Source of the DNA: Symbiodinium natans
Taxonomy: Eukaryota; Sar; Dinophyceae; Suessiales; Symbiodiniaceae
DNA: 57,220 nt
Assembly (NCBI GenBank): GCA_905221605.1
Contig: CAJNDS010000864.1
Location: 1 to 57,220 of the forward strand
Direction of reading: 5' to 3'
Position 1 is the first letter of the stretch. Each line of letters starts with the position of its first letter. A program made the translations under genes and the position numbers. Positions 1-13,562 of the stretch are shown piece by piece. Below the pieces are notes generated by a model. It searched no databases. It saw only the letters and a program-made list of their open reading frames with translations, and had not been told where the DNA came from.

Positions 1-714
1 CCCCCCCCCTACCTCCCCCCCCCCCGTACCCCCCCCCCCCCAAAAGCAACCGTGGTCGGCGGAGAAACCACGCGTTTTGTGTTGGCTGCACCCTACCCCT
101 GCCTAGTCCCCGGAGAAGGACCAAAAGCAACCGAATTTGTGGCGGCCAAGTGGCTGGAACCGCGTTTTGTGTTGGCTGCACCCTACTACCCCCCCCCCCC
201 CCCCCCTCCCCCCTACTACCCTCCCCGTACCCCCCCCCCCTCCGCCCCCCCCTGCCTATCCCCCGCACAGGAAAACCACACCAACGAATTTGTTTGTTTT
301 GGAAGGCGGCCAAGTGTGTTGAAGGCTGCAACCCCCCCCCCCTCCCCTTACCCCCCCCCTGCCTAGCCCACCCCCCAGGATTTTGAAGCGGCCATTGTGT
401 TGGCTGCACCCTACTGGCCCCCCCCCCCCCTCCCCCCGACCGTACCCGCCCCTGCCCCCCCCCCCCTCCCCCCCGCCCTCCCCCCCCCTCCCCCCCCTCC
501 CCCCCCTCCCCCCCCCCCTCCCCCCCCCCTCCCCCCACCCCCCCCCCTCCCCCCCCCCCTCCCCCCCCTCCCCCCCCCCCCCGTACCCGCCTGCCTAGCC
601 CTTTTTCACAAGAGAAAAACCAAAAGCGATTGATTTTGTTGTTTTGGAAGGCGGCCAAGTGGGGGGGGAACCACGCGTTTTGTGTTGGCTGCGTTGTGTT
701 GGCTGCACCCTCCT

Positions 715-745
<31 letters not shown>

Positions 746-935
746 ACCCCCCCCCCTCCCCCCCCCCACCCCTGCCTAGCCCCCCCACAAGAAAAGGACC
801 AAAAGCCCCCGAATTTGTTGTCCCCTCCCCCTACCCTCACCCCGTACCCCGCCCCCTCCCCCCCCCCTACCCCCTGCCGAGCCGCCCCCCAAAGGAGAAG
901 GAGGAAAAGCAACCGAATTTGTTGTTAAGCGGGTG
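1..935. repeat. Poly-C minisatellite with recurring spacer
   Basis: Long C tracts, up to about 26 consecutive C near 718-745, broken by single T or A, alternate with a recurring spacer. The core GTTTTGTGTTGGCTGCACCC is seen near 73, 164 and 676, with a variant near 393. A second spacer of the type CCAAAAGC..CGAATTTGTT recurs near 122, 280, 612, 797 and 910. Unit length varies from about 100 to 230 bases because the C tracts differ in length. Proline-rich frames on plus and glycine-rich frames on minus are by-products of the composition. No gene is seen. Confidence 0.85.
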
Positions 936-1202
936 GGTCCGGAAGAGGGCCCGGTGCCCGGACGTCCTTATCTTGGGGGTTGGCGGCAGCGGCGTCAGCC
1001 TTTAAATCGGGCAGCGCGAGGTCCCCAAAGGACCGAGCAAATGCGGACCTTTTAGCCCGGGTCGTCCCGGGAATAGCCTTGCTGGCCTCTGGCCTTCTGC
1101 GAAGCAGAATTAGGCCGGACGCCAGTGCCGCCGTCCCCCGCGTGCCGCCGGTGAACGGTTTTTTTTCGTGGTTTTTTGCGTCGCCACGGAGGCCCCCAGA
1201 GG

Positions 1203-1312
1203 GCGCGCATCATGAGCATCAGCGGGTCCAGCCCGGGACCGCCAGGCGCGCATCAGGAGCATCAGCGGCTCCCGGGGCGGGACCCCGGGGGCGCATCAGG
1301 AGCATGATGCCC
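1203..1312. repeat. Short tandem repeat, GCGCATCAGGAGCAT type
   Basis: Three imperfect copies of GCGCATCA(T/G)GAGCAT, each followed by CAGCGG or a similar tail, sit at about 1206, 1249 and 1290. They lie in GC-rich sequence containing further short inverted G/C runs. No gene is supported here. Confidence 0.6.
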
Positions 1313-1359
1313 CCCAAAGGGCGGGCATAAGCGACGTGTCTAAGCCCGGGGCTAGGAAA

Positions 1360-1520
1360 AAGAGAGTTTAGGGGCCTTATAAAGTGCTTAGAAACGTTAA
1401 GGGAGTCTAGGAGCCTCAAACGCTTAGAGATTTGAAGGGAGTTTAGGGGCCTGAAAATGCTTAGAAACTTAACGCTTAGAGATTTTAAGGGAGTTTAGGG
1501 GCCTCAACATGCTTAGAAAC
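1360..1520. repeat. Irregular tandem repeat with TTTAGGGG core
   Basis: AGTTTAGGGGCC occurs at about 1365, 1440 and 1492, with a variant AGTCTAGGAGCC near 1405. Each is followed by sequence ending in GCTTAGAAAC, giving a period of roughly 35-52 bases. The core contains TTTAGGG, the plant and dinoflagellate type telomere heptamer. The spacing shows this is a minisatellite rather than a telomere. Confidence 0.6.
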
Positions 1521-1529
1521 TGCTCGCCC

Positions 1530-4500
1530 CGGGCTTCTGCGTGCGCTGCCCGCCCATGGGCGCAGCCCCTTAAAATAATTGCTAATCTGGCATCTGGCTC
1601 GTTTAGATGGTTTCGGCCTGTGCTTGACATGGGGCCTTGCGAGGAGTCCACGCCCTTGGTGTCCCCCGCGGCGCCAGCGACCGCCAGGATCTCGGAGGCG
1701 TTGCCACGGAGCACCGAGCACCTGCTTCCCCAGCATCTGCCCTGGTTCTAGTGGACCCTAGAAAAATCTGCCCCACGCTGACACAGACTTCAAACTCACA
1801 TATACAAGCCGTTGGGAGATCGTACACTTAAACGCTCAACTCTGCAACTCCCCCCGATGCTGCACAGGAACCCTCCGATGTCTAAGAGCTCCGTCGCGGT
1901 GGTGGTCCTGCACTTGCCGGCAGGTGCATCACAAACTCAGGCTCTCATTGTTGGCAGCCGCCTTCTTGAGAGTGCCAGTTGCATGCGCTATCAACAATGG
2001 CATCCCTACCAGCTTCTCCAAGTACCACTAAGCTACTCACACCTCTCAATCTTCGTCTGGCTGGCAGCCTCTTCTGCATCGGGAACTCACACGCCCGGCC
2101 TGAGGGGTGTGAACCCAGCTGCGACGGGGTCCAACACCCAAGGCACGCCCTTTGCCTTGCAGGTCCTGCAACTCAACATTTCACATCGCAGAAACAGGGG
2201 CTGCACAGTCGGTGCACAAACGAACTTGATCAACGCAGGCCTGGCTGCACATTTAAAGGACTCTATCCTCGGCTGTTCCGAACAGGGAAGGTGCGAAAGG
2301 GTGGAACTGGGCATGTTGCAAGCTGGCGCTGGCTGATGCAAACAAGATCTTGGCCGCTTCGTAAACTTGAAGCCGTGGCTCCAAGCTGGATCGAGCGTGC
2401 CGATGTTGATGGAGACTGCGCCCTGGATAGCTGCCACCACAGCAATTGCCTGAGAGGGGAGCTCGTGCGCGCGTCGGGAAGGAGTTTCAAGGAGTTTGAC
2501 GTTTCAGGGCTTTCGGGAGAATGGAGGAAGGCGACGGGGCATCTACAGCTGCACCACGATAAGACCAGTTCATCCCACGATACCAAAGTCTTCCAAAGTC
2601 GTCCGATGCTCTCCCGTACTACACAGTGCCACTGTAATACACTGTAATACACTGTAATGCACTGTGCACTTGTACTCTCTCTGACTCTGTCCCCTTCCCC
2701 GCGCGCCGGCTCGAGCTCCTCCACGGCATGGACCATGGCGGGCGAGGCTCCCAATGCCAGCAAGCCGTTGGCCATGAAGTCCATCGAGACCTTGCATGGA
2801 GACCGGTTACACCTACTGCACCTCGCCTTTCGCGTGAGGCGAATGAGAGAAGCACAGTGGAGAACCCCACCCAAACATCCCAAAACGATCCCTTCTCAGA
2901 CAAGATGCGAAGTTCGTGAGGCATTGGACCAGTGGAGCCTTTGCCTGGCCATGGGAATGAAGAGTTCAGAACACTACTGGCTCACTAGGCTCAGAAATCG
3001 GAATGCAAGAACAGAAGGCAGAGAGGCAGAGAAGCAGAGAGCTGAGGCTGAGTTGGGCGGCTTCTGGCCTTCACAGCTCGCACGATTTCCTGGAGTCGCT
3101 CGACGGAGCCATTCCTTACTCCGACAACCCTGGAACAGAAGGGTCACAAGGGCTCTTGTCACTTCTTTGCACGGGGGGGATTCCCGGGCAACCTGGACTT
3201 GAGCACAGAGGGCCTTTTAACCTGCAAGCTGTGAGACAAGCCCTGTAGCTCGGTTACTAGCACCACACACCGCGCTACCGCGTAGGCCAATCTGCGCCCC
3301 GGCACTCGTCCATAGCTCCGCTCTTTGCCGGCAGATGCAGTGGTGGAGATCGAAATGCCCTATGGCCAAAATCGTCCGTTGGAGTTTGACATGTCTTCTC
3401 AAGCCTTTTCGAGCCTTTAGAGACAACTTCAAGCCTGGGAATTAAGTCTTGAGCGTCTTGAGCGTCTTGAGCGTTAAATTTGTTCAAGATGCTCATGGAA
3501 CGGGGCATGTCCTCTAAGCTGCTTGAGCTTGAGCAATACAGCTGCGGCCCAACAGCAGCTGGCCATGGCCATGGCCCGAAGCTGCTACAGACGCTGTGCC
3601 GTCGGAAGCCACGAGTTTGATGGGCTGACTGGAGGCTTGAGGGAGAGCTTTGGGATGGCCCGGTTCGAGTCCTTCTCCCAACTAGCGCGACACAAAGTCC
3701 CTGGCAGCAATAACCAGCCAGATGTCACTTGTGATCGCCAGAGACTCGTCCACGCCTGGGTCTGTTGTTTAAGCTGCTTTTGACTCCAAAGCTGATGGCT
3801 GAGGTGCAGCCTTCTGGGGTGCAAGAGCGTTGTGCAAATGCCCTTCATGCCCTTTGGACGTTGCCGAAGAAAGTCCTTGAGAACCTGCTTTGCCTGCCCT
3901 TTTTGCCCACCTTCTTCCTGCACCTACTTCCTCAAATCTCTCAAATCTCTCAAAGCCTGCTTCGACCCTTCTCAGAGGGCACCTCTGCGCGGGACAGTCG
4001 CTGGAGGTGCCCAGAAGCTGCGAGGCCTGGTCCTCGGGGAAGATTCTGCTTTGCTCCGCTTGCCTCCTTCATTTTTTGGGGAGACTGCCCATATAAGCCC
4101 TCCTTTCACATCTACATCTACAGGTGTTGCTGAGCTTTGCGGTTGGGCATTCCAAGCGCATTTCTTGGCAAGGCAAGCGTCTCGGATGGATTCGCCAAAT
4201 GCCTCGGCAAGCCGAGCCAAATGCAGGCTCTGCCAGAAACTATGCCGTGGTGCAACACGTTGGAGAAGCCCCCTTCCACGTCATCGCCAGCAACTCCACT
4301 CCTCTCAAACACGTAGCGCGCCTCGAGCCCGCTGGATCCGCCGCCGCCTGAGGCCACCGGCATGGAGAAAGTGGGGATGTGGGGACAATGTGACGGTATG
4401 TGGGATGAAGGTGCAAGTCGTCTGTCTGGAGCCTTTCTCTGCCAACTTGCCTCGCACATGCTGGTATGACGAGAACCTCGGCCTAGGTGCGCAGGCTCAC

Positions 4501-7500
4501 AGTGAGCGCAGCGCGTGAGACGTGGAAGCTGCTGCACTTCTGGGGCCCATGTTTCGCCATGAGATTGGACCCGGCTGGGAGATATTGAGAGCTTCGTCCC
4601 GCTAGAAAACCGGTCAAGTGGCCTTCACACTGGCGAATCTGAGCACTTTGCCTCCTTTGGCAGCCATCCATGAGTCCTCGAGGAGAGTCCAGAGCCCACA
4701 AGACCAGCTCATCACGTTTTTGGGGGAGGTCACGGAGATATACCTCAGATTTCCTGTTGGGGCCTCTTCAGGCCTGGACTCGGCCCGACACGGCCCAACT
4801 CTTGTGCCAGCGAATCCGAGCTCTATGCTGATGGCCGCGACGCGACACTCTGATTATGTGCCAGCACTGTGCCCTGGCAACTCAAGAAACCCGCTGCGCG
4901 AGATCCTTGCCGATGCCCGCCCTTTCGACCATCAGCTGGGCTTCACTTTGAGATTCCTCTGGTTGGCCGCAAATTTACCCTGCAAACATTTGGGAAGCGG
5001 AACTCAGGGACACGGATTCGGCTCTGTCAAGTTCATCCGGCTTCCTATCGTATACTCACGGTCCCTCACAGAGCCTGGGATCCCTCGAAGCTGCAATCGG
5101 GGCGTCAGGGATTTGCAATGACGGGGCGCAGAGCTGCATGAGGCCCGATGCCTTGACCCTTTTGTTTGAGTCAATCTTTGCTTCAAGAGCATTGTCTCAG
5201 CCAACCCGCTAAATGTTCCCTCGCAGCCACCCCTTGATTCCTGAAGTTTGCTGGCTGTTGATTCATGCAAGAGTTTGGCACGTGCCCCCCATGATCAGCG
5301 GAACAGCATCGCACATACCTCACTATGCATAGAAAGATGTTGCAAGTGAAGATGACAGGGAGGCAAAGCTTATTAAGTCGTAGCCTTAGACTCTCAGAAG
5401 CAAGTCTCCTCCTAACCTTATACAATGGAATATCAAGCCACATCTGCCGCTCTTGAAAGGCGTCCCGAATGCACCGTCTGACAATCTCCGACGCGTGTTC
5501 ACTCTTCTCTTCAGGGTCCCCCCTTTAGGAGGGCCCCGAATCTAAGTCTTGTTTTCGCATGAGCAACACAAGGGCGCGTTGTCGAAGGCAAGTTTCAACA
5601 CCGAGAGTTTGTCTACAACAACCACACCGGACCAGAGTGTAGGCATGCCTGAAACGGCTTCACGTGTGCAACTTAAAAACCCAGTAACCGATCTTCTTGA
5701 AACTGTCATATGCCCACTTATGCCGTGCAACGCCATGGAACCTTGGGAAAAAGTGCGGGACAAGCTTGCACTCGTCGGCACCCGCGCAGGCTTGCCGATG
5801 CAGGCGGATCCAGGTTTCTGGTAGAGGACCATTACGTAGATCGATGCCGACTGGCACAGTCGCAAATCTATCAGGTGAGGCCGTATGCAGGTGCACCGCG
5901 GCTCCGAACGAGTTGCCCTCAGAAAATTGGGGAGACCTGCCTTTGGCAGGCACATGTCTCGCGGCAATCTACTCATAAGGCTCGGCAAAGAGAGGATCCC
6001 TCCTGCTGGCTTAGCCCATTTCATTAAGCCCTGCCGTGCAACGGACACCTCGCTTTACCAAGCCTTCTCAGCGCTGTAAGGGCCGCAAGGGCTCAGGAGT
6101 TCCAAGCTTTGTTCCCTACAGCCCAATGCTAAATCATTGAGCGTTCTTTCAGACCACAACAATGGTCGTCGAACTGTGCTCAGACGAGGCAACTTAATCG
6201 TTTCAATGCCAAAAGAACACGTGACACACCCAGTAAACTTTGGGGATGCCTGACCGCATGCTTCCGAAAGCAAGCGAGCAGTTGAGCAAGTTGAGCGTAG
6301 GAGTTGAGCGTAGACGTGCTCTCATCAGCCGCCCATGACTCCTTTGCCCAACAGAACTTGCGACATGCATCTGCATCGCAACCATGCAATTCAGGCGTGC
6401 AGCATGCGCGTTCTTCATGCAGGACATGTGAAAAACGGAGAACAACTGCTGTTCTGGACAAAGGCTGCCGAGGCTGCGGCTCGCACTGACTTGGGCTGAC
6501 GGAGCTGCCTGAGGGCGAGTGGCGGCTGAGTAGCGGGTTCGCTTTCGGACTTAGGCTCAGATAGGCTCAGGGGTTCTGCAGGCGATTGCCCTTGAAGGCG
6601 CTGCGGGCCTGCTCGGGGGGAAAGATGAAATTCACGAATTCCAAGTATCCCACTTCACCTGACATTTGGGATGGGTCGTTCCGCGGGATGCACATGCCCA
6701 CGCCCTACAGCTCCCCCAAAGTCACAAAGCAGACTTGGGAGGCGACCGTTTCCGTCCTTAGCCGCAGCTGTCTACCCATGTTAAGTTTCCTCTCATGGTC
6801 GCCTTGTCTCCCCCCAAAAAGCACTCAGCCGAGGCCAAGCTTCCTCGTCCATCGCGCTGAGGAGAAGCAACAGCTCCTGTCTTGCAGGTCGCCACTTGGG
6901 GTCAGACAGGATCAAAAGTGGATTCCGAATTCCCCCTGAGCCCCCTTTTTGCGGGGTCATAAGGGATGTCACGAGCATGGCTCGCGCGCAACTCCGTGTT
7001 CCATAAACAAGGCAAATCTACAAGACTTTGGATGAACAAAACAAGCTACAGAGTGCTTTTGGCGTGTGTCTCTACAGCGTCTGTTTACCTCGGTTTTTCA
7101 TGCTCCAGCTGTGCGCTTTCAACCTCTGCGGTACCTGGCAACTCACTGTTAACATAGGATGATTAGAAAAATCCATGTGTCTCGCCCCTCAGAAACAAAA
7201 ACACTTGTGGAGAAGTGCCCAAGAGCAGTCCAGAGTAGTTGCTGGGATGTAAGTGTGCTTTGGATTTGTGCTCTTCAGCTTCGCCCCATCAAAGCACGCC
7301 GAAACCTGAATCCGCTTCCAAACGCCCACGACCTGAAATCCGAGCACTGTCAGATACTGTCAGACTGTCAGCTCCTCCCTCTTGATTCTCGGGAATGCCT
7401 TGCAGCTTGAGCATGGCCCAACCAACAGCCGCAAACACACGAGAAGGAGTGCAAACATCCGCGAGGTGTGACGCGCAGGAAGCTGAAGCTAGTGTCACCC

Positions 7501-10500
7501 TGAGAAAGCCGACACCCTTGCGGCACAGAGTGTGCCACAGACTCAAAAAGCCTCCACCCTTGCAGCACAGACTTCCAACAATCCCCAGAATGTTCCTCGC
7601 TACGCGGCTTGCCTTCTTCATGCTGTATTCAAGCTCCGGCGGGCTGATTGCGCCGTCCTGGCAGAATCTTGCAAACCCTACTCGGCAGGGACAATCATGC
7701 ACAAACAGAGGTCAAGATGCCGAACAGGCGGACTTCCACAGGCGAAACTTACAGAGAAATCGCATCCTCATCCATGTCCCAGAGGCGGTACACGGACCAC
7801 CTGCAGCCAGCTTCACAACAGCGGCAACACAGGGATGAAAAATTGAGTGTGCTTCCCCTGCAAAAGCTCCACCAGCATGGAGAACGGCTACCAGGCTACC
7901 AAAGCGAGAACACATTGATGTAAACGAGGGCATCACAGAGGCTCGATGTCATCATCTGCCTGAGCACAGAGTGAGCACATAGAAGTCCGAGAGTGTGTTG
8001 CTGGGAGGAGCGCGGCAAACCGAAGTCTCGCAAAGGCCTCACCCTCAACACGAAACAACCAGCCCTTGCCAGAGAAGATCTATTGACAACACAGAATGTC
8101 TTGGGTCTTTTGAACTGTGAGCTGGTGGCTAGGCTTCTTCAGGCGTGCCTCTTCTTTGTAATCCTTCCGGGCCCACTCCACCTTGTGTGGAAGGAATGCG
8201 TGGAATGAATCATCGGTTCCGGTAGAATTCGAAGAGGGTCCAAGCCCTGCTTGGTCTCTTCTTCCCCTCAATCGCGGGCTGTCTCCGGAAACACCGAGCT
8301 CGTTCGGGTTTGGGGCTTCGAGGGGTTCCTGGAACAACATATGCAATGTCTAGACTCAGCTCCATGCACAACAATCCGGGCACGGAGTCAAACGCAAAAG
8401 CCGCGCAGGGGCCCGCGCGAATGCGTCGAAGCTGATGACAGGTCCGCATCCGAGGCTGGCCATGAGGAAGGCCTCCGACTTGTGGGTGAGAAGCATGCCA
8501 AACAGCCATAAACAACCCCATCAATGGATCTTCTGTACTGCCCCCTACTGCGTATTGAGTGTATTGCTGAGCTGCGCCTTGTCAATCACAGACTGGTTGG
8601 CGCCAGGGTTGGCCCGGCGCAGCATCAGCGAAAACTCCTGAGCATAGCACGCTCCCCTTCTGTGCCCACACAGAGCGCAAACAACTTTCGGCCTGGAGGG
8701 GGCAAAGCAAAAGAGGCAGAACTGAGAACTTGGAAACTCTTCCGCCAGGAGGCTGCTTTGCTCAACTGGTTGTCGCGGTCCTGTCGCCAGGGTCTGCATA
8801 CACATTCCGAATGCCAAGCTTGGCCGGGATGGACTACTGGGTTTAGCTGTCAGCAAGTTTGGAGTGTCACCAGATGCCATTAACTTGCATGGTGAGCTTC
8901 ACCTTACTCTGCCTACCAGATGTAGGCATAGCGGCATAGATTTAGATCCGCAAGGCCCATCGACATGAGCCACTGTGGGTCTCGTTCCGCGGGTCTCGTT
9001 CCGCGGTTCCATTTACTACACCACACACTGCAGCACTGCAAGTAACACACTGCATCCCAGAAACATCAACGGTGAAGAGCGGATGCCTTGTCTGCCAATA
9101 CGAAACTGGCTTGCAGGACCTCGCGGGCAAACATGCGGCACCACCTAAGACCGCCACCCGGAACCTTGAATGGGGCTTCAAAAACGATTCAGTACTTTGC
9201 ATCGCTCTTACCGACTCGGAGTGACTTCCGCATCGCTAAACTACCCGCTTGCAGGGCCGGTGTACTCAGTGCACTCATCCTTCCCATCAAACCGGGCGCC
9301 CTGCCTTTAGTCTTAGACTATCGATGTTTCTCGGCGTCACCTGCATCACATAACGAACCAAGCTCGCAAAAGCAGCTCCGAACGCGCGTCTTCTGCAACT
9401 GAAGCCGCAATTTGCCGATACATGCTGCGAAGGTACAGTGATGTGGCGTGTGCAGTGCCAAGTGCACGTAGTACACTCATCACTGGCCTTGGGCGAAACA
9501 CTGGCACGAGAGGAACTTGCACGAGAAGACGGCGAGGTTCCACAGGACCTTCAGCTGGGTGAACTTTCGTGAACTTACCATGATCTCGCCCAGCTTCGCC
9601 ACTGACACGCTTCAATAAAGTTGGGGACTCTGAAAATTTTGGGCCACTGAGCATGACCCCGAAGTGGGATATTCACAGCCTTGCAACATTTCGGAAGGAC
9701 CCACAAGCAAAAAAACAAAAACATTGCAGGGGGAACTTTCGGAGGCACAGCTGTTTCTGAGGCAACCACGACGGCGGCGTGGTAGCAGGAGAATGTGGCC
9801 AAATCACGCGCGGCAGGTCGAGCTGCACGCTTGATCTCCAAGGCATATGGTCACTTCAACATTCCACCATCTACAAAAAGCACAGCACAGACTACCTAAA
9901 ACCTAATATAAGGCCCATCTTTGGATGCACAATCTTGAACTCCGCTGTTCACGAATCTCGCGCCTTTGGAGCCTTTTTGGTGAGAGCTTCTCCTTCCTGT
10001 GGCCGATGCTGGCCTCGCTTAAGTTTTGACTCGCCTTAAGGTGAAATCTGAATGTGGGGGAGGAGAATGCAGCTGTGGGGGATGCGGCGGTTGCTGTTTT
10101 TAGAGTCGAGTTTCAGCTTGGGGTTTGCTATCCATGTGCAAGACTTCTTCACACAATCAGCTCGTCGAGAAATGGGAAGTCACAAATACACCTCGCACGC
10201 CTACACATTCAAGTCACCGCAGAATGACAGCGCTGAGGCCCGAACCAAATACACCATCTGGCTTCGTCAGAAGGCGAAATCTCCGAGAGGGGGGCACGGG
10301 CCCACAACATCCCGGCTGATCTTGTGGCAAAATTTCACGGTGTCCGCACGAATCTGCAACGTTGCCTCCAAAGAAGTTTCTTCCCTCAAAGTGCTTGAAA
10401 GAAACATACAGTGAACATACTAAGTGCCAACGCAACACTAAAACAATGCCAGACTCTCGTTTGTCCAACTTGAAGCCTCACATTGCCCCCAATGGTCCCA

Positions 10501-13440
10501 GCTGCACTTGAAGGCTTGTATTGCATGTATCGGTGTGCCTAATTGTGTCTTCCTTGTCACACCTACTGCGAACTATGTGTCAAGTCGTGTCAAACCCCAC
10601 GACACCCTTGCTGGGCCCTCTGCCGAAGAGGCTGCGTAGCGTCTCCATGAGCAACAATGGACTACGGCGAGGATCGACAGGAGGCCATGTGTTTGGTTTA
10701 GACTTGGCCCCAACACCTGAGTTGAGCGCACAACGAATTCATGCATGCAGTCTGGTCTCGATCTATGCCGTTACGACGCAACAAATGTTCGGGGACCGTC
10801 ATGAAGGTTGGAAGCCTTTGGTGCTTTTTAGCTTGAGCAGCGAGAAATTGCTACAATTGCAACCAGATCAGCGAATCAGGGGTTGTGCTGCTAAGATAAA
10901 TTTCCGAAAATGCCAAAACATGTCCTCAAGTCTCCAAGCGGCCAGCAATCGCTCGCCCAACTAAGTTCCAGCCTTCTCGCCCGCACGGCTGAACGTATAA
11001 GTTTCGATGAGCACAAAACGCCTGCAACGGCTAACTGCAAAAAACTGGTGTTACAAGGACGTGTAAAGATTGTCACCCCTCCCTGTTTTCCGAGACGAAA
11101 CCTCAAGCTTTATGACATCGAGCGATATCTCATACGAGCATGCAGTTCACGCTCAAAAGCTGCTGTCCAGCAAGCATTCAATGCATTGTGCTTGATGCGA
11201 AATGCTGTATTTCAAGTGCATAAGAAAATGGTAAATGAGTGCACTCCTTGCACAATATTCACCTCAATGGCTTTTGGCAAATGCCTGCGCAAACGAAACC
11301 CATACCAAGTCACATCTTGATGCACATGCTACATGATGCATTGGTTGATGCCGAGATATCGATGGCTCCACATGCCCCGCATGCAAGTGACCTTCCAAGG
11401 CATGCGACCAGATGTCACTCATACCACGCAAAGCAAATGCGAGTCGATTGCAGCCAAGAACTGCATTCTTAGCATATGTGGTCATCGTGATAGTCAGTGT
11501 ACACACACAACATTGACAACTTATGCAAGTCATGACCAATAAATTGAGTCTCGGGGGCTTCACTTATGTCATGGGCAAAACGCAAAACCATGGAAAACTT
11601 GTGTAGTTCAACAAATGTCCAACATCAACATCATTCAATGATGTCACTATTTTCATCCAACATATTCTCAAGAATACCTAACCGACATCTACCAAGCAAA
11701 ATCGTTCTTCGCCATTCACTCCCCCTCAACAACGTGTTCTGACAAAATTGCATTTGAAATATGACCAACTTTGCCTGGATGCGCTGCCAATTCTCGATTT
11801 GGCCTTTCTTCTCCCACTTGAATCTGGATGAACCTTTTTTCCTCCCTTTCACTTCTCACGTGCAACACCTCTCCTTACAATGCCAAAACTTTTTAACCTA
11901 AAGACACAGACAAGCAGACTGCCGTGACTGTCGCTTTTGGCACACTCAGAAGAGAAGACAGGTAAGCTGCGTGCCTCTCGTGTTCTTTTCTCTTCTTCAG
12001 CTCGTCTTGAGCCAAAGTTAAGAGTTAGTCGGCAAGCGCCTGACTTTCCTAAGCACATGCCAAAAACAGCTTCCTCAAGCTGCAGCACTGCTTCCACGCT
12101 TGCAAATGCACTTGTGCATTTGCTGCTACTTGTACACAGTACAAAACTCTCTTCAAACGTGTCGCAAAATCATCGTAGCGCAAAGAAAACATGCAAAAAC
12201 TGCTTCATGCTGCTGCTCAGCACACGCTACTAGGTTCAAATGCTCACATGTCCTCGCCACAGCTCACTGCACATGAAAATTGTCGAAGACATCCCACGGT
12301 TTGCCAGAGTTGGTGTAATCACATACACAGCACAAAAAAACCACGCCAACACATGTGGCCCGACATAGTGTTTCTGTAAAGCGAAGATCCCAATGGAGAT
12401 ACAGGAATGTGCCTCCAGATGTTCATCTTCCCTTGCACCAAATCATCCCGCAGTAGTCGTGACAATATTCCATACCCCCTTCGGGCTGATTTGAAGATCA
12501 TCTCCACGCTGGCCGCTGCTTCACAACAGCTGTAGTTGTGACATCATATCGAAAAGCAGCCACCAAAAACCACTATATTGCCCAAGAGCCATACTCGTCC
12601 CAGATGCCTACATATCACTCAAGCAGTCGGGGACGAATCCAGCAATCTGCACATGGGCAAAGTCCATGGATCCTGGAATTCTTCTGTTGCACATGCTTGC
12701 ACTCCTCGAGATGGTACTTGTCACCATACTTCGAGAGATAGATTGTTGACGCTGAATCTGCAACGGCTTTGCAAACTCCACATGGCAGCACACTCACTTA
12801 GAAGTGCAGAAGATGCGGAAACAACATCCGAAGATGCGCTTGATCCCTGCTCATGGGTGTGTGCACGGAAGTTTAGAAAAATGTCGACCTTTTTTAAACA
12901 TGTGGACTTGTCAATCAAGAGAAGCCACGCTTGGAAGGCATCCCTCAAACCATTCAAGGCAGCATACAGTAACAAGAAAGTGGGTGAACCATTAACAAGC
13001 TAACTGAGAGTGGATCCGAAGCTTCAGCACAAGTGGGACCTTCAAGGTGAGAGGACTGCATGAAAGCGTGGATGATGTCCATGCCACAGCCTCGAAGGTT
13101 GTGCATCAAAAAAATGTTGACTCTCTTCTCTTCACTTTTCTCCCTCTCCTTCAAATGGGTTCCAAAAGCAGCCTAGATTTTGGATTTCCTGTGTGAACAT
13201 ACAAGGCCACCCAGGTTGGAGCCTTAAATTGGAACCCAAGTTAAGGAGCCATTTTTGGGCCCAGTTGTTTCACACACGGGAAGCCAGATCTGCCTTTCAG
13301 CTTCTCGTAAGTCTCAGGCAAGACATATCCCACAACTCAAGCACTTCAAAAAGGCTTTCCCACTCTCAGCAGCACTCCCATCGAGCCTCCAGGCACAACT
13401 ACGGACTTTAAACAGGAGTAACCTTGAGTTTTTAGTCCTC
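1530..13440. other. Gene-poor stretch
   Basis: I find no open frame here with recognisable domains, and none stands out from chance expectation. The longest frames overlap on both strands with unrelated sequence. It does contain short tandem repeats: CACTGTAATA-type units at about 2626-2668, CTTGAGCGT repeated three times at about 3448-3475, and TCTCAAA repeats near 3933-3953. Composition shifts from GC-richer (1.5-9 kb) to AT-richer (about 10.9-13.3 kb). It could be intergenic DNA or intron sequence; without transcript data the two cannot be told apart. Confidence 0.6.
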
Positions 13441-13448
13441 GCGAAGCC

Positions 13449-13562
13449 ATGGATAAGTTTACGATCTTTTGCACTGCTATTCTTGTGATGGGAATGCTGC
13501 TTGGAGCATTTGCCAACGCAGTCTGCATTGACTTCTATGATTACAGTCAGAGTGGTGACTGA
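13449..13562 (+). CDS. Tiny ORF with signal-peptide-like N-terminus
   Basis: A 37-codon frame starts with ATG. Its first 25 residues look like a signal peptide or single membrane segment: Met-Asp-Lys, then a hydrophobic stretch ILVMGMLLGAFA followed by small residues. A short acidic tail FYDYSQSGD precedes TGA. It may be a first exon of a secreted or membrane protein, because the frame ends abruptly and an ORF in another frame overlaps its end. I do not recognise a family. Chance cannot be excluded at this length, so the call rests only on the N-terminal pattern. Confidence 0.25.
   Translation: MDKFTIFCTAILVMGMLLGAFANAVCIDFYDYSQSGD

Noticed and set aside
1-1005. Proline-rich and glycine-rich ORFs
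   Set aside because: Products of C tracts in all frames; no non-repetitive domain.
1530-13440. Many 60-220-codon frames on both strands
   Set aside because: Overlapping, no domain pattern and no conserved copy elsewhere in the window; expected by chance at this GC content.
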